DNA of 64,000 bases from G963668345 sp965206025. Lineage in GTDB: Bacteria > Acidobacteriota > Terriglobia > Bryobacterales > UBA6623. The stretch lies in contig CBDBIU010000004.1 in NCBI GenBank assembly GCA_965206025.1, positions 620,001 through 684,000 on the forward strand. The letters run 5' to 3'. Positions 1-9,064 of the stretch are shown here, piece by piece (the stretch's first letter is position 1; the number at the start of each line of letters is the position of its first letter). The translations under genes and the position numbers were made by a program. The notes beneath the pieces were generated by a model. It saw only the letters and a program-made list of their open reading frames with translations, searched no databases and was not told where the DNA came from.

Positions 1-2
1 CG

Positions 3-350
3 CCCGTCCAGTTCGATCAAAGCCTGCCCGAGCCCTCGGTTCAGGGAAGTTTAATTCGTTTCACCGACGAACGGCGGTTCTCGACGAATCGCGTGTTGGT
101 TGCTCACCCATCCAGCCAGACCGAGCGAAAGCAGCTCACCGTGAGGATGAGCCCCGACGAATGCCAGACATGGCCCGTCTCGAAAGTCGTTCACGAGGGT
201 TCGGCGGCCTATTCTGACTTGGCGGTTACTGACGAGATGACCATCCTTTCCCTCTACGAAGCAGACCAATATTCCAGGTTGGCCCTGGCCCGTTTCAACC
301 TGGAATGGTTGACGGACGGAAACGACAGTCTGAAAAAGTTGAATCGGTAG
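3..350 (+). CDS. Sialidase-like (BNR-repeat) protein, C-terminal part
   Basis: The frame is open from the window edge to a TAG at 348-350 and gives 115 residues without a start, so this is the 3' end of a gene that begins upstream. The sequence resembles the last blades of bacterial exo-alpha-sialidases: an EPSVQGSLIRF stretch, then SQTERKQLTVRMS, DECQTWPVSKV, AAYSDLAV, TILSLYE and a final LARFNLEWLTDG. The TWPVSKV segment fits the Asp-box (S-x-D-x-G-x-T-W) position, although the usual glycine is replaced. Family members are secreted glycosidases acting on terminal sialic or related sugars. The catalytic residues would lie in the missing part, so activity cannot be judged. The identification rests on recalled family sequence patterns. 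Confidence 0.7.
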   Translation, partial: PVQFDQSLPEPSVQGSLIRFTDERRFSTNRVLVAHPSSQTERKQLTVRMSPDECQTWPVSKVVHEGSAAYSDLAVTDEMTILSLYEADQYSRLALARFNLEWLTDGNDSLKKLNR

Positions 351-569
351 TGGGAGTCTTCGACTCCAGCGCCGATCCTTCCGAGTCTCTGGCGGACTAT
401 TGTTGGCAACAAAGCCGTAACGGATTTCGTTGCTCCCTCGAGATCTGCGGTGGGACGCCAGCTGCAATCAGCAGTACTGCGGTTCCGCGTCGGACTCAAC
501 TGTGTCGCAGCTCACATCAGCAAGTGCCTTAGCAATCGGCCCAGCAGTTGCAAGAAAGGAGCTGAGTCC

Positions 570-1934
570 ATGGCCATCCAAATCAGTGGCTTGACACCGG
601 TTGAGACGAAGCCGGTCGAGACCCGATACCGCCGTATTCGCACTGCGATCCCGGTCCCGGAATCGATCGACCTTATCGAACGCTTGCGGAAGGTGGAGCC
701 CCGCTCAATGCTGGGAATGCCGCCGGTTGTGTGGGAGCAAGCCGAGGGCTTTCTGATCCGAGACCCCTACGGCAACCAATGGATCGATCTGACGAGCGGC
801 ATTGTTATGGCCAACTCGGGCCATTGTCATCCGCGGGTCATGCAGGCAATCCGGGACCAATTGGAGTCGCAGCTTATTTTCAGCTACGCCTTTCCAACGC
901 GCGTCCGCGAGCAAGTACTCGAACGCCTGGTAGAGATTGCCCCACCCGGACTCGACAAAGCTATTCTGTTTTCCTCCGGGACCGAAGCCACCGAATGTTG
1001 CATCAGCCTCATGCGAAAGCATGGATCGAAACAGTCTGCTACGAAGGTCGGCATCGTTTCGATTGAAGGCTCTTACCATGGCCGAACGCTGTCGGCGAAG
1101 TTCGCCGGCGGTTCACCCGGACCGTCGGACGGTCTCGATCGGGCAACGGTCTTTCAAACGCAACTGCCTTTGCCGGGCAGCCCTGAGTCCCAAGGCTTTG
1201 AGCGTGACTTGCGACAACGCGGGGTCAACCCCGAGACCACGGCAGGCATCATCCTGGAATCAATCCCCGGCTGGTCGACGACCCTCTTTCCCCAGGAGTA
1301 CGTAGGGGACTTGATGCGCTGGGCAAGAAAGCACGGTGCGCTCGTCGCGGTAGACGAAGTGCAGGCAGGCATGGGTCGCACCGGCCGCTGGTTTGCATTT
1401 GAGCACTACGGCATCACGCCTGATCTGATTGCCTGTGGTAAAGGATTGAGTTCTAGCCTTCCGGCCTCCGCGGTCATTGGCCGCAACGAAGTTATGGATC
1501 TCGCCGAACCGGGGGAGATGTCGAGTACTTTTGGAGGAAATCCGGTAAGCGCCGCGGCCGTGCTGGCAAACCTCGATGTGTTGCGAGACGAAAAGCTTGT
1601 CGAGCGTTCCGCTTCGTTAGGTGAAAAGTTGGCCAATGTCCTCGATAAGAAAGCGGAGAAATACGGCCGGTACGTCGGCCGGCTCGACGGGCGGGGGCTG
1701 TTTTACTCCCTTCACCTAAAGAATCCTGACACCGGCGAGCCCCTGGTGGAACTCTGCGACGAGATTGCAATGGAGTGTGTGCGGAGGGGGATCATGCTGT
1801 TCGTCACCGGCAGAGGGTTCATCAAGTTCGCACCACCCTTGGTCATTGAGGAGGAGGCGCTGATGGAGGCGGTGGAGGTAGTAACCGACGTACTCGACGA
1901 GATACTCAACGGCGATCCCAGGCACCTCTCCTAG
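570..1934 (+). CDS. Class-III PLP-dependent aminotransferase (4-aminobutyrate aminotransferase-like)
   Basis: A 454-residue protein. The ATG at 570 is chosen because AAAGGAG lies just upstream and the longer open frame from 450 has no homology. It has fold-type-I class-III features: a SSGTEATE phosphate-binding segment near residue 136, the VDEVQAGMGRTG block with the cofactor-pairing Asp at about 262, and the ACGKG Schiff-base lysine at about 291, followed by STFGGNP. It would move an amino group from an omega-amino donor to a 2-oxo acid in the cytoplasm. Family resemblance is to GabT-type enzymes, but the substrate cannot be read from sequence. The last residues (NGDPRHLS) are encoded by DNA that on the other strand looks like the start of an NHL-repeat gene, so the natural C-terminus may have been replaced by rearrangement. 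Confidence 0.85.
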   Translation: MAIQISGLTPVETKPVETRYRRIRTAIPVPESIDLIERLRKVEPRSMLGMPPVVWEQAEGFLIRDPYGNQWIDLTSGIVMANSGHCHPRVMQAIRDQLESQLIFSYAFPTRVREQVLERLVEIAPPGLDKAILFSSGTEATECCISLMRKHGSKQSATKVGIVSIEGSYHGRTLSAKFAGGSPGPSDGLDRATVFQTQLPLPGSPESQGFERDLRQRGVNPETTAGIILESIPGWSTTLFPQEYVGDLMRWARKHGALVAVDEVQAGMGRTGRWFAFEHYGITPDLIACGKGLSSSLPASAVIGRNEVMDLAEPGEMSSTFGGNPVSAAAVLANLDVLRDEKLVERSASLGEKLANVLDKKAEKYGRYVGRLDGRGLFYSLHLKNPDTGEPLVELCDEIAMECVRRGIMLFVTGRGFIKFAPPLVIEEEALMEAVEVVTDVLDEILNGDPRHLS

Positions 1935-2021
1935 ACTCCGATCCGGCGGCAACTTCGCCCAGCCTCCGACTTCTTCGTAAACGAATTTGCCGCTTCCTAG
2001 TTTCACTGACTTTTCGATCAT
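1907..2021 (-). pseudogene. N-terminal remnant of NHL-repeat (peptidyl-alpha-hydroxyglycine amidating lyase-like) protein
   Basis: On the minus strand an ATG at 2021 opens a frame reading KLGSGKFVYEEVGGWAKLPP, then a GEVPGIAV segment. This resembles the beginning of bacterial NHL-repeat proteins annotated as peptidyl-alpha-hydroxyglycine alpha-amidating lyase family, where the pattern runs GSG-x-F-x-Y-x-x-V-x-x-W-x-x-LP...GEVAGVAVD. The likeness stops at about 1907, where the frame runs into the antisense of the aminotransferase. Only about 38 codons remain. It looks like a 5' fragment left by a deletion that joined two convergent genes. The assignment rests on a short recalled motif. Confidence 0.5.
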
Positions 2022-2199
2022 GGCTTTGCCTCGATTCAACCGAACTTGAAGGGCACAACGAGAAACACACGAAAGTGAGAACGGCGGAGCGAAACTAGAC
2101 CATAGAGCGGCGAATCGAAGCTGCTTTTGGGCGGAGTAAAAGTAGACCGTCCGAGTGGTCCAGCGAACATTCCTGTGGTGTTTGTGGGACACGAGAGGG

Positions 2200-3699
2200 A
2201 TGTATCGCGTGGAGCTATACGCTCAAGTACGGCGCAGTGTCTTTGTCGAAGGGCTCAGTGAGCGCGAGGCCGCCAAACGGTTTGGCCTGGCGCGAGGGAC
2301 GGTGCGCAAGATGTTGCGCTACGCCACTCCGCCGGGCTATCGGCGGCGCCAACCAGCGCAGAGGCCGAAGCTGGATCCCTTCACCGGAATCGTCGATCAG
2401 ATCCTCATCGACGATCAGGAACGTCCGAAGAAACAACGCCACACCGCAAAACGCATCTTCGACCGCTTGCGCGACGAGTACGATTTCACCGGCGGTTACA
2501 CGATCGTCAAGGACTATGTTCGCGACAAGAAGCTCGGCGGGCAAGAGATGTTCGTGCCGCTGGTGCATCCGCCGGGCGATGCCCAGGCCGACTTCGGTGA
2601 AGCTCTGGTGGTCATTGACGGCGTACAGCGCAAGGCGCACTACTTGGTGGTCGATCTGCCGCATAGCGATGACGCTTTCGTAAAAGCTTTCCCGGCCGAG
2701 ACGACGGAAGCGTTTTGCGAGGGGCACAACGCAGCGTTTCGGTACTTCGGCGGCGTGCCACGCAGCATCCTCTACGACAACACGACCTTGGCGGTGGCGA
2801 GGATTCTGGGCGACGGCAGGCGCAAGCGGACCAGGGTGTTCAGTGAACTGCAGTCGCACTATTTATTCTCCGATCGTTTCGGGCGTCCGGGCAAAGGCAA
2901 CGACAAGGGAAAGGTGGAAGGACTGGTCGGTTATGCCCGGCGGAACTTCATGGTGCCGGCGCCAAGGTTTCCAAGCTGGGAAGCGTTCAACGAGCAGCTC
3001 GAAGCGCAGTGCCTCAACAATCGTAAGCGGCGCTTGCGGCGGCACACCGAAACGATTGAGGAACGTTTCAAGCGTGACCGCCAAGCGTTGTTGCCCTTGC
3101 CGCCCACGCCCTATGACGCCTGCGACAAACGCACCACGCGGGTGACGTCGCTGTCATTGGTGCGCTATCGCGCCAACGACTACTCGGTGCCCACACGCTA
3201 CGGACATCGCCAGGTGTTGCTGAAAGGCTACGTCGATGAAATCGTGATCTGTTGTGGCAGCGAAGAGATCGCGCGCCACCGGCGCAGTTACGAACGCGAA
3301 GAGTTGATCTTCGATCCGCTGCATTACCTAGCACTGCTGGAACGCAAGACCAACGCGCTCGATCAAGCGGCCCCGTTGGCGGGCTGGGAGCTGCCCGAAC
3401 AGTTCACGTGCTTGAGACGTTTGCTCGAGGCACGGTTGGGAATGCCAGGCAAGCGCGAGTACGTGCAGGTATTGCGATTACTGGAGGACTTCCGATTCGA
3501 GCACGTTGCCGCGGCGGTGCGCCAAGCCTGCGAGTTGGGAGCGATTGGCTTGGATGCAGTCAGGCACTTAGTGCTGTGCCGCATCGAGCAACGGCCGCCG
3601 CGCTTGGACTTGACGAAGTATCCGCACCTGCCGGCAGCCCAGGTGGAGCAAACCTCCGCTGCGGACTATTTGGCACTGCTGGCACAAGGAGGGGGGTAA
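2200..3699 (+). CDS. istA: IS21-family transposase IstA
   Basis: A 499-residue protein when started at the ATG at 2200 (MYRVELYAQVRR); an earlier start at 2155 adds 15 residues unlike the family. The N-terminus has a helix-turn-helix (EREAAKRFGLARGTVRKML). The central rve/RNase-H-fold domain shows the DDE triad in AQADFGE, ILYDN and KVEGLVGYARRNF. IstA binds the multiple terminal repeats and performs strand cleavage and transfer, with IstB as helper. The gene is intact, and its stop overlaps the start of istB by one base (TAATG), which suggests translational coupling. Confidence 0.93.
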   Translation: MYRVELYAQVRRSVFVEGLSEREAAKRFGLARGTVRKMLRYATPPGYRRRQPAQRPKLDPFTGIVDQILIDDQERPKKQRHTAKRIFDRLRDEYDFTGGYTIVKDYVRDKKLGGQEMFVPLVHPPGDAQADFGEALVVIDGVQRKAHYLVVDLPHSDDAFVKAFPAETTEAFCEGHNAAFRYFGGVPRSILYDNTTLAVARILGDGRRKRTRVFSELQSHYLFSDRFGRPGKGNDKGKVEGLVGYARRNFMVPAPRFPSWEAFNEQLEAQCLNNRKRRLRRHTETIEERFKRDRQALLPLPPTPYDACDKRTTRVTSLSLVRYRANDYSVPTRYGHRQVLLKGYVDEIVICCGSEEIARHRRSYEREELIFDPLHYLALLERKTNALDQAAPLAGWELPEQFTCLRRLLEARLGMPGKREYVQVLRLLEDFRFEHVAAAVRQACELGAIGLDAVRHLVLCRIEQRPPRLDLTKYPHLPAAQVEQTSAADYLALLAQGGG

Positions 3700-4460
3700 T
3701 GGCGAGGTCGAAACTTCTGCTCGAAGCGCATTTGAAAGCGTTGCGGCTGCCAACCTTCCTGCGCGAGTACGACAAACTGGCGCGGCAATGCGCCGCCGAG
3801 AGCTTGGATTCGAGGAGCTTCCTGCAACAACTCTGCGAGCTGGAACTGCTCGACCGTGAACAGCGGGCCACCGAGCGCCGCATCAAGGCCGCGAAGTTTC
3901 CCGTGACCAAGAGTCTGGACACTTTCGACTTCCCGTCCTTGCCAGCGTTGAACAAGAAGCTGGTGCTGGAACTGGCGCGCTGTGAGTTTATCGACCGCCG
4001 CGAAAACGTGCTGGCACTGGGTAATTCCGGCACGGGCAAAACGCACATCGGCTTGGCGTTGGGACTGGCGGCTTGTCAGCGCGGCTATCGAACACGCTTC
4101 ACAACAGCGGCGGCACTGGTCAATGAGCTGTTCGAAGCCCGAGATGAACGGCGCTTGCTGCGATGTCAAAAGCAGTTGGCCAAGCAGGATCTGCTGATCG
4201 TCGATGAACTGGGCTACGTGCCGCTATCGAAGACCGGAGCGGAGTTATTGTTCGAAGTGTTTTCCCAGCGCTACGAACAGGGCTCGACGCTGGTCACCTC
4301 GAATCTGCCGTTTAACGAATGGACGGAGGTCTTCGGCTCCGAGCGGCTGACCGGCGCCCTGCTCGATCGCCTCACGCACCACGTTCATATTCTAGAGATG
4401 AACGGCGAAAGCTTCCGTCTGATCCAGAGCAAGAAGAAGCGGGCTCACTCTTTGGGCTGA
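3699..4460 (+). CDS. istB: IS21-family helper ATPase IstB
   Basis: A 253-residue AAA+ ATPase. The ATG at 3699 shares its A with the TAA stop of istA, and GGAGGGGGG just upstream serves as ribosome-binding site. Walker A is GNSGTGKTH near residue 110. Walker B is LLIVDELGY, followed by VTSNLPFNEW and the C-terminal ERLTGALLDRLTHH segment typical of IstB. The protein stimulates IstA-mediated transposition and target choice through ATP-dependent DNA remodelling. The frame is intact. Longer open frames starting at 3252 only overlap istA. Confidence 0.93.
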   Translation: MARSKLLLEAHLKALRLPTFLREYDKLARQCAAESLDSRSFLQQLCELELLDREQRATERRIKAAKFPVTKSLDTFDFPSLPALNKKLVLELARCEFIDRRENVLALGNSGTGKTHIGLALGLAACQRGYRTRFTTAAALVNELFEARDERRLLRCQKQLAKQDLLIVDELGYVPLSKTGAELLFEVFSQRYEQGSTLVTSNLPFNEWTEVFGSERLTGALLDRLTHHVHILEMNGESFRLIQSKKKRAHSLG

Positions 4461-4478
4461 CCCACCGGCCACTCGCCC

Positions 4479-4561
4479 GGTTTTCGTGGGACGGCCTCCA
4501 CTACGCCTGGGCCGCCCTAAAGGGCGACCGCAGGCTCCGTTCCAGCCGTCCCACGAAAACC
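4479..4561 (+). terminator. Long perfect inverted repeat downstream of istB
   Basis: A 17-bp perfect inverted repeat, GGTTTTCGTGGGACGGC at 4479-4495 and its complement at 4545-4561, encloses a 49-base loop between the istB stop and the right end of the IS21 element. The loop holds a smaller GGGC/GCCC hairpin. It could end transcription of the element or block read-through into it. There is no U-tract, so an intrinsic terminator is not certain. Confidence 0.5.
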
Positions 4562-4693
4562 GCTACCCCTTCACCAACTGGTCTACTTTTGCTCCGCCGA
4601 AGTGGTCCAAATTTACTCCGCCCTTGACACGAAAGTCTTAGTGGCTCCCAAACGCCACCAGGGACACGCAACCGGCAACCCGTAAATCTGTGC

Positions 4694-5329
4694 TTACGGC
4701 TTCCAGGTCTTGGCCAGCGCCTCGTACTCGCGAGCTTGGCCCGCTATGTCGACTCCGACTTCCTCACCCCACGCCGCCAGTAGCCGACGGTAGATGCTGC
4801 CCGGCTTGCCGTCGCCGACGGGCTGGAAGTTAAAACGGGTGACCGGGAGCATAGAGAACGGGGTACTCGTAATCCAGGCTTCGTCCGCCTCGCGTACATC
4901 GTAAGGAGCGACATCGGTTTCTTGTACCGGGATGCCGAGTCTTCCCGCCAGGTCGATACAGGCATGGCGGGAAACACCGCGCAGAATGTCGTTTGGTTTT
5001 GGCGTTAAGATCACGCCCTGCCGCGCGATGAAAAAGTTGCTGCCGCTACCCTCGGTGATGAATCCGTGTTCGTCCGTGAGCAGAGGCATGGCTCCCGGCT
5101 CCAGTCTGGCCGCTTGAAGTTCGGCCAGCTTGTAGTAAATGCGGCTGCGGTTCTTCACCTTGGGATCGATGTAGCGCGCCGGCACCGACTGTTGCGGCGT
5201 GATCACGAAATGGGCGCCTCTCGTATACTTCTCCACCATGGCGCCGGTGTGGCGGACTAGAGGAATAACGTTAATCGAGATGATGGGAGTCAGACTTCCG
5301 CCGAGCGGTTCAGTCGTGTACGGCGGAAA
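4694..5329 (-). pseudogene. Class-IV aminotransferase (BCAT/D-amino acid transaminase type), N-terminal domain missing
   Basis: From the ATG at 5239 the frame gives 181 residues: DPKVKNRSR with the likely PLP lysine, LLTDEHGFITEGSGSNFF, and ILRGVSRHACIDLA, all matching the C-terminal two-thirds of fold-type-IV transaminases. The same frame stays open upstream of this ATG to 5329 and encodes family-like residues (SLTPIISINVIPLV, then RHTGAMVEKYTRG). It stops exactly at the TAG that ends the upstream protease gene. The first ~100 residues of the family, the small domain, are therefore absent. I read this as a 5'-truncated gene fused behind the protease by deletion. A short product from 5239 is possible but would lack half the active site. 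Confidence 0.7.
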
Positions 5330-6943
5330 CTAGGGCTCGAGGCGCTCGGCGATCATTCTTCGCGAGGACTGCAGCAACTCCTGCGCTTTGGGCAGAAGCT
5401 CCAACGCCCTCTCCACGTCAGGATCCTTTTGGTAATAGACTTCTTCGCCTTCCTCGAGATCGTAGGCCGAGACATAGACTTCGCGTATCAAGAAACGGCG
5501 GATAAAGCCGGTGTTTTCGATGAAGTCGGCCTCGCTGAAAGAGATCTTCTCGCGTAGCAGGAACTGGCGGAAGTCCTCTATGATTTCCTCGGTCGCTTCC
5601 CAGCCCGGCGCTAAGTCAGGATGTTGCAGCGTGTATTCCTGAGCGTAGGTGGCGAACGCGGCGTGTGTTCTCAGCAAGGCGATTTGGAAGTCGTTGAGTT
5701 TTTGATCCTCTAGGACCACGTCGGGGGTGATCCCGCCGCCGCCGAAAACTTGGCGGCCCTGATCGGTCCGTCTCACTTCGCTATTGGTGGGCTGGTAGCG
5801 GTCGCTGCAAGGGTCGGAGTAGTAGTTGAATAGAGAAACATTATCGTAGCGCCGCTGGATAAGGCGGCCGCTGGGCGTGTAGTAGCGCGCCGTCGTCAGC
5901 GCCAACCCCGCCGCCTTCATCAACGGGTACACGGTCTGGGCCATCGGGTAGACGGTCTGCACCAATCCTTTCCCGAATGTATTTTCTCCGACGATCAGCG
6001 CGCGGTCATGATCCTGGAGAGCTCCGGCAACGATCTCCGAGGCGGAAGCCGAGTCGCAGTTCACCAGAACGATCATCGGATAGAGAAACCCCCCATTGCC
6101 GTTCTTGGCGCGGTAGACCTTTTCTTCGGAGATTCGTCCGTAGTGGGAAACGATCGTTTGGCCCTTCTCGACGAACCGATCGGAGACGCGCACTCCCTCG
6201 CTCAACAGGCCACCGCGATTGGAGCGCAGATCCAGAATCAGGCCTTCCAAAGAAGGTTCTTTGAGTTTCTTGAGGGCCCGGTCCAGTTCTTTACCGGTCG
6301 TTTCGTTAAAGGTTTCGATGCGAATGAAGCCGACACGCGGCTGCAAAAAAGACGCCACCGGAACACTTCTGCGAGGAATCCTAGCCCGGGTGACTTCAAA
6401 CTCAAGCAGACCTTCGACCCCCCGCCTTTCGATGCCGATGCGCACCTTGGTGCCTGCCGGGCCTCGTAGGTGCTTGGCAACCTCTGTAGTGTTCCAACTT
6501 TCGGTCGACTCCCTGTCCACTTCGACAATCGCGTCGCCGGGGCGTAGGCCGGCCCGATAGGCCGGGGTCCTGGGAAACGGAGCAATCACGACGGTACGGC
6601 CTTGGCGTGGGCCAATGGTCATCCCCACGCCGGCGTACTGGCCCTTTTGGTCTTCGCGAAGCTGCTTGAAGGCTTCGGGACTGAAGAACTGCGAGTGAGG
6701 GTCCAGCGCCCGTAACATACTCGGGATCGCGCCCTGGAAAATCGCGTTCTGAAGGTCAACATCTTCGGCGTAGTTCTGTTCGACAACAGCGAGAAGCCGG
6801 GTAAACTTTTCAAAACCTACCTTCACCTGGTCTTCCGAGGCTGCCGACGTTGCGCCCACCGAGAGGCCATAACCTCGACCCAGCAATGTAGCGAAGAGGA
6901 CAACGAGGGGTGCTATTAGAGCGAGGCGCCGATTCGAACTCAT
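5330..6943 (-). CDS. S41-family carboxy-terminal processing peptidase
   Basis: A 537-residue exported protease. The N-terminal hydrophobic stretch (residues 7-25) is a signal peptide or anchor. A PDZ domain covers about 100-175 (GVGMTIGP...AGLRPGDAIVEVD). The S41 catalytic core follows, with LILDLRSNRGG near 237, the serine segment CDSASASE at 296-303 and the lysine in GENTFGKG at about 325. CtpA/Prc-type enzymes trim C-termini of periplasmic or envelope proteins using a Ser-Lys dyad. About 140 residues lie beyond the core, longer than minimal CtpA and more like C-terminally extended forms. It lies 264 bp downstream of dnaG on the same strand. Its stop codon abuts the truncated transaminase frame. 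Confidence 0.92.
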   Translation of the reverse strand: MSSNRRLALIAPLVVLFATLLGRGYGLSVGATSAASEDQVKVGFEKFTRLLAVVEQNYAEDVDLQNAIFQGAIPSMLRALDPHSQFFSPEAFKQLREDQKGQYAGVGMTIGPRQGRTVVIAPFPRTPAYRAGLRPGDAIVEVDRESTESWNTTEVAKHLRGPAGTKVRIGIERRGVEGLLEFEVTRARIPRRSVPVASFLQPRVGFIRIETFNETTGKELDRALKKLKEPSLEGLILDLRSNRGGLLSEGVRVSDRFVEKGQTIVSHYGRISEEKVYRAKNGNGGFLYPMIVLVNCDSASASEIVAGALQDHDRALIVGENTFGKGLVQTVYPMAQTVYPLMKAAGLALTTARYYTPSGRLIQRRYDNVSLFNYYSDPCSDRYQPTNSEVRRTDQGRQVFGGGGITPDVVLEDQKLNDFQIALLRTHAAFATYAQEYTLQHPDLAPGWEATEEIIEDFRQFLLREKISFSEADFIENTGFIRRFLIREVYVSAYDLEEGEEVYYQKDPDVERALELLPKAQELLQSSRRMIAERLEP

Positions 6944-7045
6944 GACCTGACCGGGTTGCTTCCTGGAAGCTTACACCGAGAGGAAGGAGATTGCCTTCAG
7001 TATATCAGGGAGCGCCCTCGCCTAAGACGAGACCGCCTTAAACTA

Positions 7046-7095
7046 GCCCGCATTTCTCACCACCTGACGGTCGAAACACACGATAGGCCCGGCCG
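7046..7095 (+). repeat. Dispersed repeat 'ACGGTCGAA', copy 1
   Basis: This intergenic segment between the protease and dnaG contains GCCCGCATTTCTCACCA followed by CTGACGGTCGAA and CGATAGGCCC. Close matches occur on the opposite strand at 23821-23893 and, in part, at 34739-34791. No coding potential is seen. It may be a short non-autonomous element or the end of a decayed IS. Nothing else is recognised in the 264-bp gap. Confidence 0.5.
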
Positions 7096-7207
7096 ACGGC
7101 ATCGTGCTCTGAAAAACTTCACTTTAGGAGAACATCGGCTTCGGAAACAAAAAAAGACATTAGAGTCTTATTTGCCGCCATGGAAAAGCCTCTCGCGCGC
7201 CGCTACG

Positions 7208-8962
7208 CTATTCACCCCCGAGGCGGCGCTCCAGGTCCGCCTTTGTCTGGAGCAGCTCGATGGCGGCTCGCCGATCGCCCGACTTCTCAGCTTGGGCGAT
7301 GCGGCGCCGGACCGATCGATATTCTCGCTCCCAGCCCATTTTGCGAAGCGCCGCGTAGGCTTGCCGGCCGTCGTCAAGCGAACAGGGCTGCGAGTCCGTC
7401 TCGAAAATGATTCTCGACAAAAACTCGCGATCCTTTTCACCCAGCCGGCCCTCCACGGCCGCGTACTGAAAGGGTTCCCCGGAGGAAGCCACGGCGACCA
7501 CCGCCTCAAGGATAGCCTTGGTGGGAAGGCCTTCCCGACCGGCGATTTCGACCACGCCGGGAAGCATTTCCCGGCGAGCCTCCTCCGATTCCGTCAGCAG
7601 TCGCAGAAGAAGCTTTTCTCCCGGAGAAGCATCCCCGGGGCCCGAGGAGGAGGCTGGAGGGGGAGGGCGCCGGTCCACGGCCGCTCGCCGCAGCTGCTCC
7701 AAAACCAGCCCCCGGTCAACGCCGAGGTGATCGGCCAAATCGTTCGTCAGCGCCGCCCGCTGAATCTTATCCGGCAACAGGTTGATCGAGGGCATCAAGA
7801 AACGCAATGCCGCGACACGTCCGTCGGGCGAGCGCACGTCAAACTGTGAACGAGATCGATCCGCCAACCAAAGAAAATAATCGGGGGCGCTGTCGAGCAG
7901 CTGCTGATAACGATCCCCCCCGTGCCGTTCACAAAATTCGTCCGGATCCAAGCCCTCCGGCAAGGTGAGTACGCGAACTTGCAAACCCTCCTGGAGGAAG
8001 AGTTGAATGGATCGCTCGGTGGCGTTCTGCCCGGCTTGATCGGGATCGAAATTGACCACCACCCGGCCGACTTGACGCCGCAGCGTCCTGACATGTTGCG
8101 GCGTCAGCGACGTTCCGCAGCTGGCCACGACCGCCGAGACGCCGGCGCGAGCCAAGCCGATCACGTCGGTATAGCCTTCGACCAGCACGACGCGGTCTTG
8201 CTCGCGCATGCTCTTTTTGGCGCGGTGAAGGTTATAAAGAACGTTGCTTTTGGCGTAGATCGGGGTTTCCGGCGAGTTGAGATACTTTGGCTGCTGGTCA
8301 TCCCTCAGCCGGCGCCCGCCGAAGGCGATAACCCGGCCGCTTTCGCCAGAGATGGGAAACGTGAGCCGGTCCCTGAAGCGATCGTAAAAGCCGGTCCCAT
8401 CCTGGCGCTTGAGGATTAGCCCGGAGGCCTCCCAGTAGTCTCGGGATACTCCTTCCCGTTCCAAGGTACGCAAAAGGCCTCGCCCTTGAGCAGGTGCGAA
8501 GCCCAGGTCAAACCGGTCGGCGGTCTCTTCATCAACGCCGCGGCGAAGCAGGTAGTCGCGCGCTGGGGCCCCCTCCGCCGCCCGCAACCGCTCCCGGAAA
8601 AACGACGCCGCGATCTCGTGGATACGGTAGAGGGCAGCCCGACGCCGACTATCGGCATCGGCGAGATCCCCCCGCTGTGGGCTCGGCAGCGGGATGCCGT
8701 GCTGCTCGGCCAGCGTCTTCAGGGACTCGTAGAAGGTGAGGCCCTGCAACTCCATCAGGAAGTTGAAGACATCCCCGCCCTTGCCGCAACCGAAGCACTT
8801 ATAGATCTGCAAGACTTCGTGTACGGAAAACGACGGTGTCTTTTCCGTGTGGAAAGGACAGAGGCCGACGTGGCGATTCACGCCCTGCTTTCTGAGCCGG
8901 ACATATTCCCCCACCACGCGCACGATGTCGACCGAGGACTTGACGTGCTGGGCGAAATCCAT
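7208..8962 (-). CDS. dnaG: DNA primase
   Basis: A 584-residue primase that makes RNA primers at the replication fork. The CHC2 zinc finger is at residues about 37-62 (CPFHTEKTPSF ... CFGCGKGGD). It is followed by the DnaG catalytic core and a Toprim domain near 250-340 with VLVEGYTDVIGL and VVNFDPDQAG, the metal-binding acidic residues. A variable C-terminal helicase-binding region follows. The length is typical. The start at 8962 places the zinc finger at the usual distance from the N-terminus; no strong ribosome-binding site is visible. No rpoD is adjacent, although dnaG-rpoD linkage is common in bacteria. The gene follows rpoC after a 472-bp gap. Confidence 0.95.
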   Translation of the reverse strand: MDFAQHVKSSVDIVRVVGEYVRLRKQGVNRHVGLCPFHTEKTPSFSVHEVLQIYKCFGCGKGGDVFNFLMELQGLTFYESLKTLAEQHGIPLPSPQRGDLADADSRRRAALYRIHEIAASFFRERLRAAEGAPARDYLLRRGVDEETADRFDLGFAPAQGRGLLRTLEREGVSRDYWEASGLILKRQDGTGFYDRFRDRLTFPISGESGRVIAFGGRRLRDDQQPKYLNSPETPIYAKSNVLYNLHRAKKSMREQDRVVLVEGYTDVIGLARAGVSAVVASCGTSLTPQHVRTLRRQVGRVVVNFDPDQAGQNATERSIQLFLQEGLQVRVLTLPEGLDPDEFCERHGGDRYQQLLDSAPDYFLWLADRSRSQFDVRSPDGRVAALRFLMPSINLLPDKIQRAALTNDLADHLGVDRGLVLEQLRRAAVDRRPPPPASSSGPGDASPGEKLLLRLLTESEEARREMLPGVVEIAGREGLPTKAILEAVVAVASSGEPFQYAAVEGRLGEKDREFLSRIIFETDSQPCSLDDGRQAYAALRKMGWEREYRSVRRRIAQAEKSGDRRAAIELLQTKADLERRLGGE

Positions 8963-9064
8963 GGTTCGAGAATTAGTCCAATTCTAGCCTGACGGTCCGG
9001 GTCCCGGCGGGCGGTTGGATGCGACGACCAGAGAGCCGCGTGTCCGCGGATCGGGAACCGGCCA

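Larger units (their letters stand above)
2076..4629 (+). mobile_element. IS21-family insertion sequence, complete
   Basis: The 2554-bp element carries istA and istB. Its ends are TGAGAACGGCGGAGC on the left and, reverse-complemented, TGTCAAGGGCGGAGT on the right. Each end has a second internal copy of the motif (GGCGGAG...TAGACC at 2129-2148 on the left and about 4582-4604 on the right), as expected for the multiple transposase-binding repeats of IS21. The hexamer CGAAAG lies directly outside both ends (2070-2075 and 4630-4635), a target duplication in the 4-8 bp range known for the family. Both genes are open, so the element may be active. Confidence 0.9.

Noticed and set aside
51..467. Minus-strand 138-codon frame at the window start
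   Set aside because: Opposite to the sialidase tail, which has recognisable family sequence.
450..569. Upstream extension of the class-III aminotransferase
   Set aside because: No homology, and a good ribosome-binding site precedes the ATG at 570.
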